A stretch of 64,000 bases of DNA, taken from Eurosta solidaginis. Lineage: Eukaryota > Arthropoda > Insecta > Diptera > Tephritidae. Below, one piece after another: positions 53,600 to 64,000 of the stretch. A program made the translations under genes and the position numbers. The notes under the pieces were generated by a model, which worked only from the letters and a program-made list of their open reading frames with translations, was not told the origin of the DNA and did not search any database. Position 1 is the first letter of the stretch, and each line of letters opens with the position of its first letter. The stretch spans positions 268,972,897 to 269,036,896 of the forward strand of contig NC_090319.1 of NCBI RefSeq assembly GCF_040869045.1. The letters run 5' to 3'.

Positions 53600-54380
53600 T
53601 GGTTATGGATATGGGTTAAGGAAGTTTAATTTGGCTTTATGGAGCATGCGCGCAATAGCATTAAGGGAAATACAATAAGTATGTGTACAGAAGCAATTTA
53701 CTTTCGTAAAAAAAAAAAAACACCAGAACTATGATAGGGTATGAGCTCGCAACTCAAACGTCAACGTTGCCTTATGGGACCACATGGTGGCGGTGGGCCC
53801 CCAGTAGAGCAAAGAACTAATGACGTATTGCGGCATATATGTATGTAGTTGTGGGTTCTAAAGAAATAATAATAATAACAGGAAGGAAATGCTAATCCGG
53901 AAGTGAAGAGGCAAAGTGTTTCTGCAGATTTTGCTTTTAACGGTCAACGATTTCCAGGCACAAAAAAAGTCTCAGTGATTTATTGCCAAAGGCTGTTTTT
54001 TAACCTTTTTTGGCACCGAAATACATTTTGGCAATGCTAATACTTTGCCTGCTCTGTTAAAATTTACATAATGAAAACTAATTATCTTTGTCTGCAAATA
54101 ATTTTAAATCCTGAAAATTTAAACCAGAAAAATTATACTACGTCACTATTTTAGATTTTGAAGGCAAATGTAGGGACTATTTTCGGGTTATTTTTCTGAT
54201 AGTTCTAGACTGTTTAGGGGTAATTTTGGAATTAATATGAGACTTGAGCAATGTTGCTATCATCCCTGAACTATTTTGAGATCATTTCGGGATTGCTTTA
54301 GATTTTCCGGGTTGTTAGGTTAGGTTGAACTGGCCAGTCAATAAAGATCTCACATAGACTGAATGTGTCTATAGTGTTAC
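53600..54380. other. Spacer, with short AAT microsatellite and TTCGGGAT repeat piece
   Basis: A short AATAATAATAA run occurs at about 53866-53878. At 54255-54310 there are TTTCGGGAT phrases like those at 45.3 and 51.6 kb. No gene recognised. Confidence 0.45.
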
Positions 54381-54386
54381 CAGAAT

Positions 54387-54755
54387 TTATTTCAACCGTG
54401 TCCTCTTGCAGCTCGCGCATCTCCCACTACTGCTGTTACTGACGAGGTCTAACCTATAAGCATGTGACGCCAGAAGACAGTGTGCAGTTAGTATGCCCGT
54501 CGTGAGCCTTAAGCCTTCTTTCTTCAGAGATATGAGCCACTTTGTTAGTCTAATATCGTAGGCTTCGCACATGATCTTAGAAATTTTTCTGCCCGGCGCT
54601 ACTGCCCACGCCTTTTCTGCTTGATGGATCATATGCAAATCCTCTCTCCTTTTGATTTCGGCCAAATGGATTGGGACGTCTATCGTCGATTCAGCGAGTG
54701 TTGCCCCCTCATTTGCAAACTTATCGGCCTTTTCGTTACCTGAGAATGGTTTAGA
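54387..54755 (-). pseudogene. RNase H C-terminal remnant of a LINE
   Basis: On the minus strand, translation gives GNEKADKFANEGATLAEST (about 54741-54685), then KRREDL and the C-terminal block LTTGILTAHCLLASHAYRLDL, ending in a CASCKRTRLK-like Cys motif. GNEKAD...GA and LTGHC(L)L..H..R are the C-terminal RNase H landmarks of I/LOA-type LINEs. It is probably related to the element at 16860-18390. Confidence 0.7.
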
Positions 54756-54764
54756 AAGCAGTGT

Positions 54765-54962
54765 TATCTAGACTGTTATCGAAGAGCTATGGGTTTGTTA
54801 TAGAAAACATATCTATTTGTTATCGAAAAGTTCTCGAATTATTATCGATAAGTCCTTCTTTCCTGCGAAAATTTATCGGTTTTGTATCGAAAAAATCAAT
54901 TTACAATCAAAAAGTTATCGATTTGTTATCAAACTGCTATTGTAATCGATAACATTTTCCGG
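54765..54962. repeat. TTATCGA-rich block, second copy
   Basis: GTTATCGAAGAGCTATGGGT, TTTGTTATCGAAAAG, ATTATCGATAAGTC and AGTTATCGATTTGTTATC repeat at about 20-25 bp spacing. Same phrases as 1905-2140. Confidence 0.55.
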
Positions 54963-54984
54963 AATGAGCAGAAATGTATCTAAA

Positions 54985-56028
54985 CTATAGACAAATATGT
55001 TCGCCATCGCAGCTGGAGTGATTAATTTGGTTATCGGCTTATTGATTATTGTTTTGCTAGAGTCTCATACTAATAATAAGCATATTCAAGTCACCGGCAA
55101 AGTAAATCAACCATTTCACTTAGGTAAAGTTATCTCGAGGAGTGAGTTATATGCCCTTCTAGAATGTGTCCACTCATAGAAAAAGAACTGGAGTCCTTTC
55201 GCATAGAATATTGAGAACCATTGGATGGATACACTTCTTTTTATTTACAAAGCAACTGCATATACTCGACGTCGCCCTGTCCTTTCCCTTCTATCAAACT
55301 AAAGAGGAGGTAATGTGAGCCTTCGGATTCACATAGCTATCAAACACTCAAGTAGCGTTACTGTACCCAGTGAGGGTGCGGAAATTTGAGGTAATTAAGT
55401 GGATTTTACGAAGAGACTCCACGACTCAGCGCGAAATCATGTCTCAAGGATCCGACTTTTTTTTACATTTATATTGAGAGCTGCTTGCTCAAGCTCCCAA
55501 ACCTAAGTAGTAGATCCATTAAATACCTCACTGATGGATCGAAATTCGAAGAAGAAAAGGTTGGTGACAGATTATATTTGTCAGCAGCTCAACTTAAGCC
55601 GAAGTTCAAGCGGCTCGAGCCAAGGCGCTTAGAATATACCCGTGGCAGGCTGACTTTAGGGCACAGAACTTGACGTGGTGCGATCGAGAGTGGTTTTGGA
55701 GGTCCTGGACTCATTTTTGCTTACCTCGAATTATTTTAAGATCATAACCATCAGGTTTTGAGACATAATCCTATCCAGGGCAAGTGTCAGGTGGATCTCT
55801 TGGACCGTAGAGTGCAAAGAATTCGCAAATCCACAAGTCACCTGTAGACCCAACTTGCACCTACCGATCTTCAGTCAGCTAGGAAAACTCTGGGCAGACA
55901 CCACCTTTCCGTCCGAAAGTAGATGAGTGTCGGTCTCAAGAAGTTATTCTGTTCACTATAGCTCATTTATTCTTGGTGACCGAGCTTTTAATGTATCACT
56001 GTTCAAATAGAGTGCATTCTATCTATGC
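54985..56028. pseudogene. Spacer with possible LINE RNase H fragment at 55480-55605
   Basis: A frame at about 55510-55600 reads IKYLTDGSKFEEEKVGDR, like the YTDGSK...GVG start of LINE RNase H. The remainder of this kilobase shows no recognisable gene. Strand of the fragment is plus. Weak. Confidence 0.35.
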
Positions 56029-56039
56029 TATGGTCCTTT

Positions 56040-56398
56040 GGCGGCCACCGTGGTATGATGGTAGCGTGCTCCCCCTACCATACCATATGCCCTGGGTTCA
56101 CACCCCGGGCAAAGCAACATCAAAATTTTAGAAATAAGGTTTTTCAATTAGAAGAAAATTTTTCTAAGCGGGGTCGTCCCTCGGCAGTGTTTGGCATGCG
56201 CTTCGAGTCTATTTCTGCCATGAAAAACTCTCAGTGAAAACTCATCTGCTTTGCAGATGCCGTTCGGAGTCGGCATAAAACATGTAGGGCCGTCCGGCCA
56301 ATTTGTAGGGAAAATCAAGAGGAGCATGGCGCAAACTGGAACAGAAGCTCGGCCTTAGATCTCTTCGGAGATTATCGCGCCTTACATTTATTTTATTT
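56040..56398 (+). repeat. Complete tRNA-derived SINE (359 bp) with 11-bp TSD
   Basis: The direct repeat TATGGTCCTTT flanks it at 56029-56039 and 56399-56409. The head reads GGCGGCCACCGTGGTATGAT, then GGTAGCGTG (A-box-like) and, 30 nt on, GGGTTCACACCCC (B-box-like), so it is a pol III tRNA-derived promoter. The body has GGGCAAAGCAACATCAAA, AAGCGGGGTCGTCCCTCGG, GCCATGAAAAACTCTCAGTG, AGATGCCGTTCGGAGTCGGC, GTAGGGCCGTCCGGCC and CTCGGCCTTAGATCTC. It ends with the TTACATTTATTTTATTT tail. It is the reference copy for the seven-odd fragments in this window. Confidence 0.9.
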
Positions 56399-56411
56399 TA
56401 TGGTCCTTTCT

Positions 56412-59400
56412 GAGTCGTCTCATTCTTGACTGTGCAGCTTTTCTCAGAACTAGGTGAAATTAAATCGCTTTTGGCGTCCCAGGATCTTCGAACGATTTAC
56501 CTAAGATCGAGTTTGGTCAAACTTAACGCTATTCCTTTACCATCCATCTCTTAGTAAATACAGGTGATGTCGCTTTTATTCGATGTGGTATCAAAACCGA
56601 TCATCAAGTAAACTTCTTCTACATATATATGCATACATGTACATACCGAAATTACTGAAATATGATATACTTGTTGTATCAACAGGAGAAGCAACAGTAT
56701 GCTCTGCCTAAGTTCGGCTGAATAAAAGTAAAAAGCGTAATCGTTGATCCTCCAAATGCATTCCGAAATTTGAGGAAGCCTTGCGCTTACCAAATCGGAT
56801 GCGATGGATTTGCATTTCGCTGGCACTTCATTACGCGTGACATTAAAATAAACAAACAGACACACATATTCAACTGAAGACTAAAAACTTAAGAGTGTGA
56901 AAATTTTTCGAAAAATTGATGGACTATGAAAGGAAGCGCCTGCCTTAAGCGGGTGTTTGGCACGAATTATGCTAAAATGCCGTAAGTCATGCTTTTAATG
57001 GTGAACTCGTATTTAAGCTTGCTAAGCAATAAATAGCTGCTGCCCAATATATGCCACGTGAGGTTCTGCTCTGCGAGCTAATGTTGGATGTACAAAAGCA
57101 GTGAAACAATCGAACTTTGTTACAAAAATGAAGAAATAGCAGCTTAACATTCATTCTTGGCTGACTTTGGTCATCAGCTAGTCACTAATTATGTAAATAC
57201 GTATGTAACTACAGTGAGTCAAAGAGAAAGTCGGACTGTTGATTTAACGGTTAAAAGATACGGACTTTAAACTTATAGCCTGTATTTATTAACCGTCACG
57301 TTATGGAACTCTTTAGCTTGACATTATGGACATTTGTGAAATTACCGTTAGATTTTAAGACGGGTCGGCAAAAAGGCCATAACCATATACAGCAACTTAA
57401 AATCAGCACAAAAATAAAAAAAACTTCCTTAGGATTAGCTCGACGCTTTGATGAATACTCATGTTCTTCTTATTTCAAAATAATTCGAGACAACCGCTAG
57501 CGATATCAAACCCTACCATACCAACCTTAATTGCACCACAGTTGAGCTCTGGATAGCATCATGTTTATTCTGAAGGGAATGATGGTGCTGATGAAACAGA
57601 GGTGGCAGAAATAGGCGCAGGAGTCTGGCACGTAGTATTCTGTCCTACCTAAAGTCAGATTGCAAATAGCCCATATCCGGAAGCCTCATAAAAGTGCAGT
57701 CACTGAAATTGTAACGAATTTTGGGAAATTCTGCTAAATCAAAACTGATTCGTTATTACTAAGCCTGCGCTGCTTTTATACTATCGGTTTCCTCGTTCAC
57801 CCATTTCTCCTAAGGTCTAGTAATTTCGCAGACAGTTGTAGCTCATGCTTGGTTATATACATGTATATTGGTAGTTCATGTTTTGCTACTAGTCATATGC
57901 GTGTGTATGTATGAGTAACAGCTTCGGCTGATGACTACATATTTGGGTGTGTGAGATATCTCTTCGTCGCCTTCGACATAAGAGTGGCTGCTTTATTGTT
58001 GTTGTGCATTTATTTAGTAGCAGCTTAGTGTTGCAAATATTCGTCACAATATGTTCAGCTTTATATTCGACCTCAAAGTATGTCATGCTTTTGGATCTCC
58101 GCTGATATAAGACAGTGCTTTCCGCGGTACAAACGCCACCATTTTGTCAATACTTGCCATTTCCAGTGCGTTCCACTTTACCAGAACCTCTTAGACCCCA
58201 GATTCGAATGTTGGCCCCACTAAAAAGTATAATGCAACTGAGGTCTTCCTAACCCTTTCTTTAATATTGAGTTTTCGAAACAGATTTCTTTTAAGAATAA
58301 TATGAAGTTAATTTAACATTTCAGAAAGTGTCGGCGGTACTTCCCTATTCGAGGGAAGCTTGAAAAGTTAACAGCCCATATACATGATTCGGTCCACGTA
58401 TTCCCCGACTCCAGACGGCCACGCAAAATATAGCCCCAGGTGTTCAGAAATTTACTTGAACCAGGACTTTCAGGACATCCACGTAGTTAACCACTCGGAA
58501 GTCACTGGGGCCTTTCAATATTCCCGCAATACATATATATTCCAGCCATAAGAAGAAATTCCTCCCGAGGTAGCCGGGCTAGTCCTACTTATTTATCCAG
58601 AACTTTTTCGACTTACCAACCAAGCAGGGCTCTTTCAATAAGACCATGCAAATATTATATCCTTACCAATTCATAAATGATTCATATAGGCTAATACATC
58701 CTAAGTCGCATATTGCTTTAACGGTTCCCATCAAAAAAGCCGAAATAGGTTAAAGTAGTCAGTGTGGGCAGGATTCGGCTAATTACAAATGTGGGCAAGA
58801 TCATATACAGTTTTAGCACAATATCCACTGCCACTGCAGCTTTGTCTGCCGAGGACTCGTCTTGATTTGAATAAGGAAAGGCACTGTTGGAATTGCAAAA
58901 AACACTTCCCGAACGTTTAAGGAAGTGTTGCGTTTGTTCGTTGTCATTTGCTGGATACGAATCCAGTACGCTGCGGTACTAACATGTGTCACTTTACCCG
59001 TTGGGGCGGCACCCAGAATCGCCGGACTTCCTAGGATTTCGTAAAAGTGCCTTGCTGTTCCAGATAGTCAATCATAATTACTCCTCCAACGGAACAAAAA
59101 AAAAACCGGCTCTTAACCATTTCTTCTGAGCTCGGCACTCAGAATTCCTACGGCGTCAGCTCGCGGGCTCATTTCCTTGTGATCGACTGTATTTTTGACT
59201 CGAAATAAAATTTATTGCTTGGACATTTTCTAGATTTCTTCTTGAATTGTTGAACCTCTCCTCATTTTGCTCGTCAGTTAATTTTCTCGGCCAAAGGGTA
59301 GGAAAAGGGGTAAATTAAAAAAAAGAAACGGGATTAGAAGAAAAAGTTTTGAAAAAAAAAATTTGAAAAAAATAAAAAAATACAAACTATCTGGTTTTGG

Positions 59401-60155
59401 TGTGAGTAGACTGTTCACATATCTTTAAGCACACAACCTTCATTGCTATGAACAAACAAAAGCCCGAAATGTTTTGTGGTACAAGTTTGTGTCTTTGTTT
59501 TTTGGCATGCCACATTAAATATTGTTGTGGTTGACATGGCTGCATGTCGTTCGATCAGCTACAATAAGAAAAGCAACACACTCCAATTTCTACTCTGACT
59601 TGTGAGCTGTCGCGAGGCTAACATTGCTACTGCGCCCAGATGACCAAATCGCCACCGTTGCAGTTCGGATTAAGTACACAGGTACATACATATATGTAAA
59701 TTGGCGACCGCGTTCCCATGTCACACGCGCAGCACCTTTTGTATATACGTACATACATATAAGTTCAAATGAAAAAACTTTTATTCCTTTCATGATACGA
59801 AGCCAGTAGGCAGACGTGAGATTCCTCGCATCGTTGCTACCACAAAATAGGAAATCGAAATTATAAGAGCAAAAAAAGGTTCAAACGAAATATAGATAAA
59901 GTCACATCGAACATATTTTGAGGCGTTGCAAAACGAATTCAATGACTTTTACAAAATTGTTGCTCTGTCTGCACCTATCTCTACGTTTGTGCGGAATTTA
60001 AGCTGGGTATGGTCTTTTTACTTAAATTTTAGTACGTTAGAGTGCCACATATTGCAAACGAAAAAAAAATTGGCCACTTTTTTCATCGGACAGTATTGCA
60101 CACAAGTTTTGACGGTGAGTTGATTACTTGTTAGCAAATAACTCATATTTTGGCC
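56412..60155. other. Long stretch without recognisable gene
   Basis: About 3.7 kb of AT-rich sequence with only short frames. A phrase near 58965-58985 (GATACGAATCCAGTACGCT) is weakly related to 22030-22060. A/T homopolymers lie near 59095, 59320 and 59355. There may be old decayed repeats here that I cannot resolve. Confidence 0.4.
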
Positions 60156-60159
60156 TCCT

Positions 60160-60600
60160 CACACACCCATTACGAAAGCCTCATACCTGATCCTTAAATT
60201 AACGTGGCAGATTTAAAGAAATCTTTCACCGTTCGTGTAGGCAGCAGGCCAGACTGGACTGATATGCAGGTACCGTCTTCAATGTACAATACGGAAGTAC
60301 GTGGAGTAGGTGAGGCTAACAATTGGGTTTCGGAAGCTGTGAAGCTACACAGCTTTGTATTGTGCATATCAATCCCGTGAATCCATGACCGAGGCAACCG
60401 CATGATATTATAGTGGGGTGGAAGATGCTATACAATAAGAGCAATTCGAAAATTGTAAAGGTGCAAAGGGTAGTGTGCCATATAAGCTCCGGCACCTTAA
60501 AAAAGAACTGAACCTCGTTTTTCTTTTGGATCCACTCCATGTGTTCCTTCAGGCTTTTGTATAAGTTCAAAGGCGGTACCAGGCCTCGCTGTTATTTATC
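60160..60600 (-). repeat. Dispersed repeat sharing a segment with 22203-22241
   Basis: The segment 60305-60345 matches the R1-clade insertion target with a few mismatches. Two short minus-strand frames (60194-60403, 60316-60570) overlap it; they carry no domain I recognise and may be remnants of a TE-encoded protein. Extent estimated. Confidence 0.4.
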
Positions 60601-60604
60601 GGCT

Positions 60605-61670
60605 ATCTTAATCATAAAGCCAAAGGGAACGAATCCTCGGATGAGTAGTAGAGTAATGAATTATTCCCGGCGGAAGTCGGGCCAGTTCCAAAGAGGTTAG
60701 TACCACAGCGTATCGGATTCATATCTGAAAAAGAACTATCCAGATCGATAATACTCCCTTAAACTCTTAAACATTCAACTCAATGGCAGATCAGCTTATC
60801 TCTGACGCTTCTCAATTATCTATCATTACTTCATGTTAAGTGGCGCTGCTACTGCAAAGAGTTAGGCAAGATGAGTCGACCCAAGGGTTTGAGGTCAAAT
60901 ATATCGCTTTAACGGTATTTGGGCTAGTATCAGAAGGTGATGACATTGGAACGTCCTAGACCCATATCCCACAAGGGATTGTCTTTCGGAGTAACATTCC
61001 CAGTGATCTCAATGCCACACAGGTTACTTGTTTAATCCTCCGATGCTTCAACGAGGACGAATACTACTATGTTACTTCGGCAAAAGCTGTCATAACCTTT
61101 CATATATCTAATAGCATGTTCTTTCGATTGACTGAGCGAGGTAATGGTTTCGTTCATTTAACCTCATATAGATAAAGGAAACATCTATTTGGCCGAATAT
61201 GGATTCATTTGGCACTCACTTAGGTCATTGACAATAGCCAAAGCTGTGAGAAATCCCGTTAGATGTCCTTTCACCGGACCCTCAACCTTAATTAATGGTG
61301 CCGTCTAACTCTGTGACCTAAAAAAGTTAAGAATCTACATATCTAGCATTACATTCCTCTTCACACCACAATTCGTAATTCTAAATTGTGCAGGTAGCGG
61401 AGGCACCCTAAAGTACATATCCTTTTTATATTTCTTTTCTAACCAAACTTTGTACTAGTTTCTCTTGGTCAATAAATTTATTCCACGAAGTCGCGTTGAA
61501 TTTCATGCTCTTAAATCGCAATGAATCAAAAAAGGGAAGAAATGTTCCAGTTGGCAAAAATCCCATAGCGGCTAATATTTGGTCTAAAGCGAATTAAGCG
61601 TGAAGTCTAAACCTACTGTCAGCAAAACTATGTAAATAAATTTAAAAAATTGGGTCAAGATAGCATCCAC
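60605..61670. other. No recognisable gene
   Basis: Nothing supported. Confidence 0.4.
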
Positions 61671-61675
61671 ATATG

Positions 61676-62179
61676 CTTGAAAATAAGAAAAATAATAGTT
61701 TAAAAAAACTAAAAAACACGCTTTTCCAGTAAACCGAACTAAAAAATAGAAAATAATTTTCAATTAAAAAGAGTTTATATAACAGTAGTAGAATATCAAA
61801 TAATCATTTATAGTTAATCACCTCAAATTAAAATTATAATAAAATTTAAATTATTAACAGAATAATCTAATTCACAGTAAAAAGCGTGGTTGAATGTTAC
61901 AATCATTCTATTGGCAACTATCTGAGAGGAAAGATATGAAATTTAGTCAAATGCACCCCACACTTTTTACTGTGAATTAAATTATTCTGTTAACAACTTA
62001 AATTTTATTATAATTTTCTTTTGAGGTGATTAATTATAAACGATTGTTTTACCTTCTACTACTGTTATATAACCTCTTTTTAATTGAAAATTATTTTCTA
62101 TTTTTTAGTTCGGTTTGCTATAAAAGCGTGTTTTTTTAGTTTTTTAAACTATTATTTATTTTTAATTTTTTCATTCAAG
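61676..62179. mobile_element. 504-bp foldback element (two ~215-bp inverted arms, 70-bp loop)
   Basis: The left arm (61676-61888) and right arm (61959-62179) pair over nearly their whole length: CTTGAA...AATAGTTTAAA, AAACACGCTTTT, GTAAACCGAACTAAAAAATA, ATAACAGTAGTAGAA, AATCACCTCAAA, ATTATAATAAAATTTAA, AACAGAATAAT and TTCACAGTAAAAAG each have an inverse partner. It is very AT-rich and non-coding. The AAAAGCGTGTT motif of the arms recurs at 63170-63178 and 63832-63842. Confidence 0.85.
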
Positions 62180-62235
62180 TAATTTTAAAAGTTTTAGTCG
62201 AGAGTGATGAAACCTCGAAACGCCAGCGGTCCATT

Positions 62236-63110
62236 GTGAATCCAACAAGCCAACCCCACGGCACCGAAAATGGCCAAGACGCAGGGAGGCTGGACGCGGT
62301 CTTTCGCCGAAATTGCCAAGGGTCGGCAGATCATTGGCATTATAGACGAGAGCAGCGAAGATGGCAGGATCCCGAAACAACAGTGGAAGTGGATCGAGGC
62401 CGCGCTCGCTACGGTGGCCGTTAAGGTTAAGAAAGACAACCCTGGTCCACCGCCATCTTACACCGATGCAGGGTGGTTCCAGGGCAATGTCAAGCTAATT
62501 GCCTGTGACGACGGCAGGTCGGTAAACCTCTATAGGGCCGCGGTCACGCTGATAGGGGTGGTATATCCGGGCGCGCGCCTCAAGGTATTGGAGGCACGTG
62601 ATATCCCCTCACGACCAAGGGCTAGCGCCTGGGTTCCAGTGACGCCAACGGCCCCAGCTGACGTCCTGGAACTGCTCCAGGAGTACAACCCGCCACAGGT
62701 TTGGAAGTCAACCCGGATAAAACCGAGCTTGTCCTCTTCACGAGGAGGTACAAAGTACCAAATCTTACACCGCCAAGAACTGGCGGTACGTTCTTAGCGT
62801 TTAGCGATTAAGTCAAGTATTTGATAGTCATTCTGGATAGGAAGCTATTATGGAGTAGCCATATAGTGGAGCGATCCAGGAAGGCAGCAGCAGAGCTGTT
62901 CACCTGCAAGAGGGCAATTGGCACTTCCTGGGGATTCTCCCCTAAGGTCACCTACTGGATATACACAGCCATTGTGCGCCCGATTCTTCTTTATGGTGCC
63001 TTGGTCTGGTGGCCTGCACTAGCTAAAAGTACCTATCTTAAAATGCTTCAAAAGGTGCAACGGATTTCGGAGCTCTGCATTGCCAGAGCTCTCGGCTCTA
63101 CTCCAGATTC
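62236..63110 (+). pseudogene. LINE deletion derivative: ORF1 fused to the ORF2 RT C-terminus
   Basis: ATG at 62270. Codons up to about 62695 encode an ORF1-type protein with a DUF4780-like domain (GWFQGNVKLIACDDGRSVNL ... LLQEYNPPQ). Directly afterwards another frame encodes the RT thumb region: GLEVNPDKTELVLFTRRYKV (about 62698-62757), then LDRKLLWSSHIVERSRKAA (62830-62885) and AIVRPILLYGALVWW (62968-63012). The endonuclease and RT core, several kilobases, are missing at the join. Same clade as 16860-18390. The 3' end runs into the direct repeat at 63105. Confidence 0.75.
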
Positions 63111-63850
63111 CGTTACATATATACATGGATACATAGATACATAGATAGATACAGTCCAAGCTAATAAAAGCGTGTTAAAAAGGGCTCCAGTATGCTCTTT
63201 CGTAGATGTGCCATGCATCCACTTCTATCATTAATAAAGGAATGCGTTTTTCGCATTATGTGCAAGGTTTCAAATCTATGGTCATTTGGGGTGGTCATAA
63301 GTTCAATTGACCTTATGTCCGTTAACATTATGTCACCCCACCATCGCAGTATTGCATTGTCATCGAGCCTTGATACGTGTGCAAAGTTTCAATCAAACTT
63401 ATGGCCATTCAAAGTGGTAATAAGGCCAATTGACCTTATGGCCGTTGACCTTATGTCACGACACCATCACATCAATGCATTGTCATCGAGCCTTGATACG
63501 TGTGCAAAGTTTCAATCAAATTTATGGTCATTCAAAGTGGTAATAAGGCCAATTGACCTTATGGCCGTCGACCTTATGTCACCGCACCATCACATTAATG
63601 CATTGTCTTCGAGCCTTGATACGTGTGCAAAGTTTCAATCAAACTTGTGGCCTTTCAAAGTGGTAATAACGCCAATTGACCTTATGGCCGTTGACCTTAT
63701 GTCACCACACCATCACATTAATGCATTGTCATCGGTCCCTGATACATATGAAAAGTTTCAAATTAATCAGACTTCTAGAAACCGGTGAAAATTAAGCTCA
63801 AAGATTCCGTTACATACAGGCCAAGCTAATAAAAGCGTGTTAAAAAATAC
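63105..63850 (+). repeat. 123-bp tandem array (about 4.5 units) bracketed by a direct repeat
   Basis: Units begin CATCGAGCCTTGATACGTG at 63361, 63484, 63607 (variant) and 63730 (variant), i.e. exactly 123 bp apart; a degenerate first unit lies from about 63240. 123 is divisible by 3, and a 198-codon frame (63192-63788) with 41-residue repeats (SSLDTCAKFQSNLWPFKVV) runs through. The phrase AGATTCCGTTACATA and, after a gap, CCAAGCTAATAAAAGCGTGT occurs on both sides (63109-63180 and 63802-63846). No domain recognised; protein status is doubtful. Confidence 0.8.
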
Positions 63851-64000
63851 GTAAATGCACAAAACAGCTGCTGGACTATATTTAGTAAAAACTTAACGTT
63901 CGCTCCTGGTTGAACATTGTGGATAAGTACAAGTGTGTTGACTTCTTTCTGACAGGCACTCGCTTAAGTTAACATAACGGGTTGCCATTGTTGTTTCGGT
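63851..64000. other. Window end, nothing recognised
   Basis: Short AT-rich tail with no supported feature. Confidence 0.4.

Noticed and set aside
56040..56110. Possible tRNA gene
   Set aside because: A- and B-box-like elements are present but the cloverleaf is not, and the sequence continues into the SINE body with a TSD.

Overview
The window is eukaryotic, AT-rich and dominated by transposable elements. It looks like euchromatic or TE-rich DNA of a higher fly, most probably a tephritid fruit fly. The reasons are DINE-1/HINE-like Helentron relics with a 3' hairpin and the conserved TTAGCCTTCCTTACTTG-type end, BEL-Pao and R1-clade retroelements, and a tRNA-headed SINE. The species assignment is inference; no host gene in the window settles it.

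Only one convincing host gene is present: a single-exon, 523-residue coiled-coil protein on the minus strand (47832-49403) that resembles the axonemal protein CFAP53. It sits between a cluster of short MITEs on its 3' side and anonymous sequence on its 5' side.

Layout. 1-8.7 kb: a HINE fragment, a decayed non-LTR reverse transcriptase, a TTATCGA-rich block, a hAT-type MITE with an 8-bp target-site duplication (TSD), a SINE and a 182-bp MITE with an 8-bp TSD. 8.8-12.8 kb: a complete HINE/Helentron-type element whose core is about 20 copies of a 128-bp minisatellite. 13-22 kb: repeats, a CpG-rich block pair, two decayed non-LTR elements and a 354-bp near-palindrome. 22.25-26.52 kb: a nearly full-length R1-clade retrotransposon (minus strand) with poly(A) and a 16-bp TSD. 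26.7-31.5 kb: more non-LTR wreckage. 31.58-44.36 kb: a 12.8-kb BEL-Pao element with 5-bp TSD and ~2% diverged LTRs, inserted into a SINE. Its gag-protease frame is open, its pol is broken in several places, its 5' leader carries a stem-loop repeat array, and a second zinc-knuckle/protease-like cassette lies just upstream of the 3' LTR. 44.4-47.7 kb: SINE remainder and the MITE cluster. 47.8-49.4 kb: the CFAP53-like gene. 49.4-64 kb: palindromes, SINEs (one complete with TSD), non-LTR RNase H remnants, a 0.5-kb hairpin element, a non-LTR deletion derivative and a 123-bp in-frame tandem array.

Apart from the host gene, the coding sequences belong to selfish elements at various stages of decay. 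There is no sign of a multi-gene pathway or operon. The most unusual item is the extra gag-knuckle/protease-like ORF inside the BEL element, in which the protease D-S-G motif reads D-P-C.
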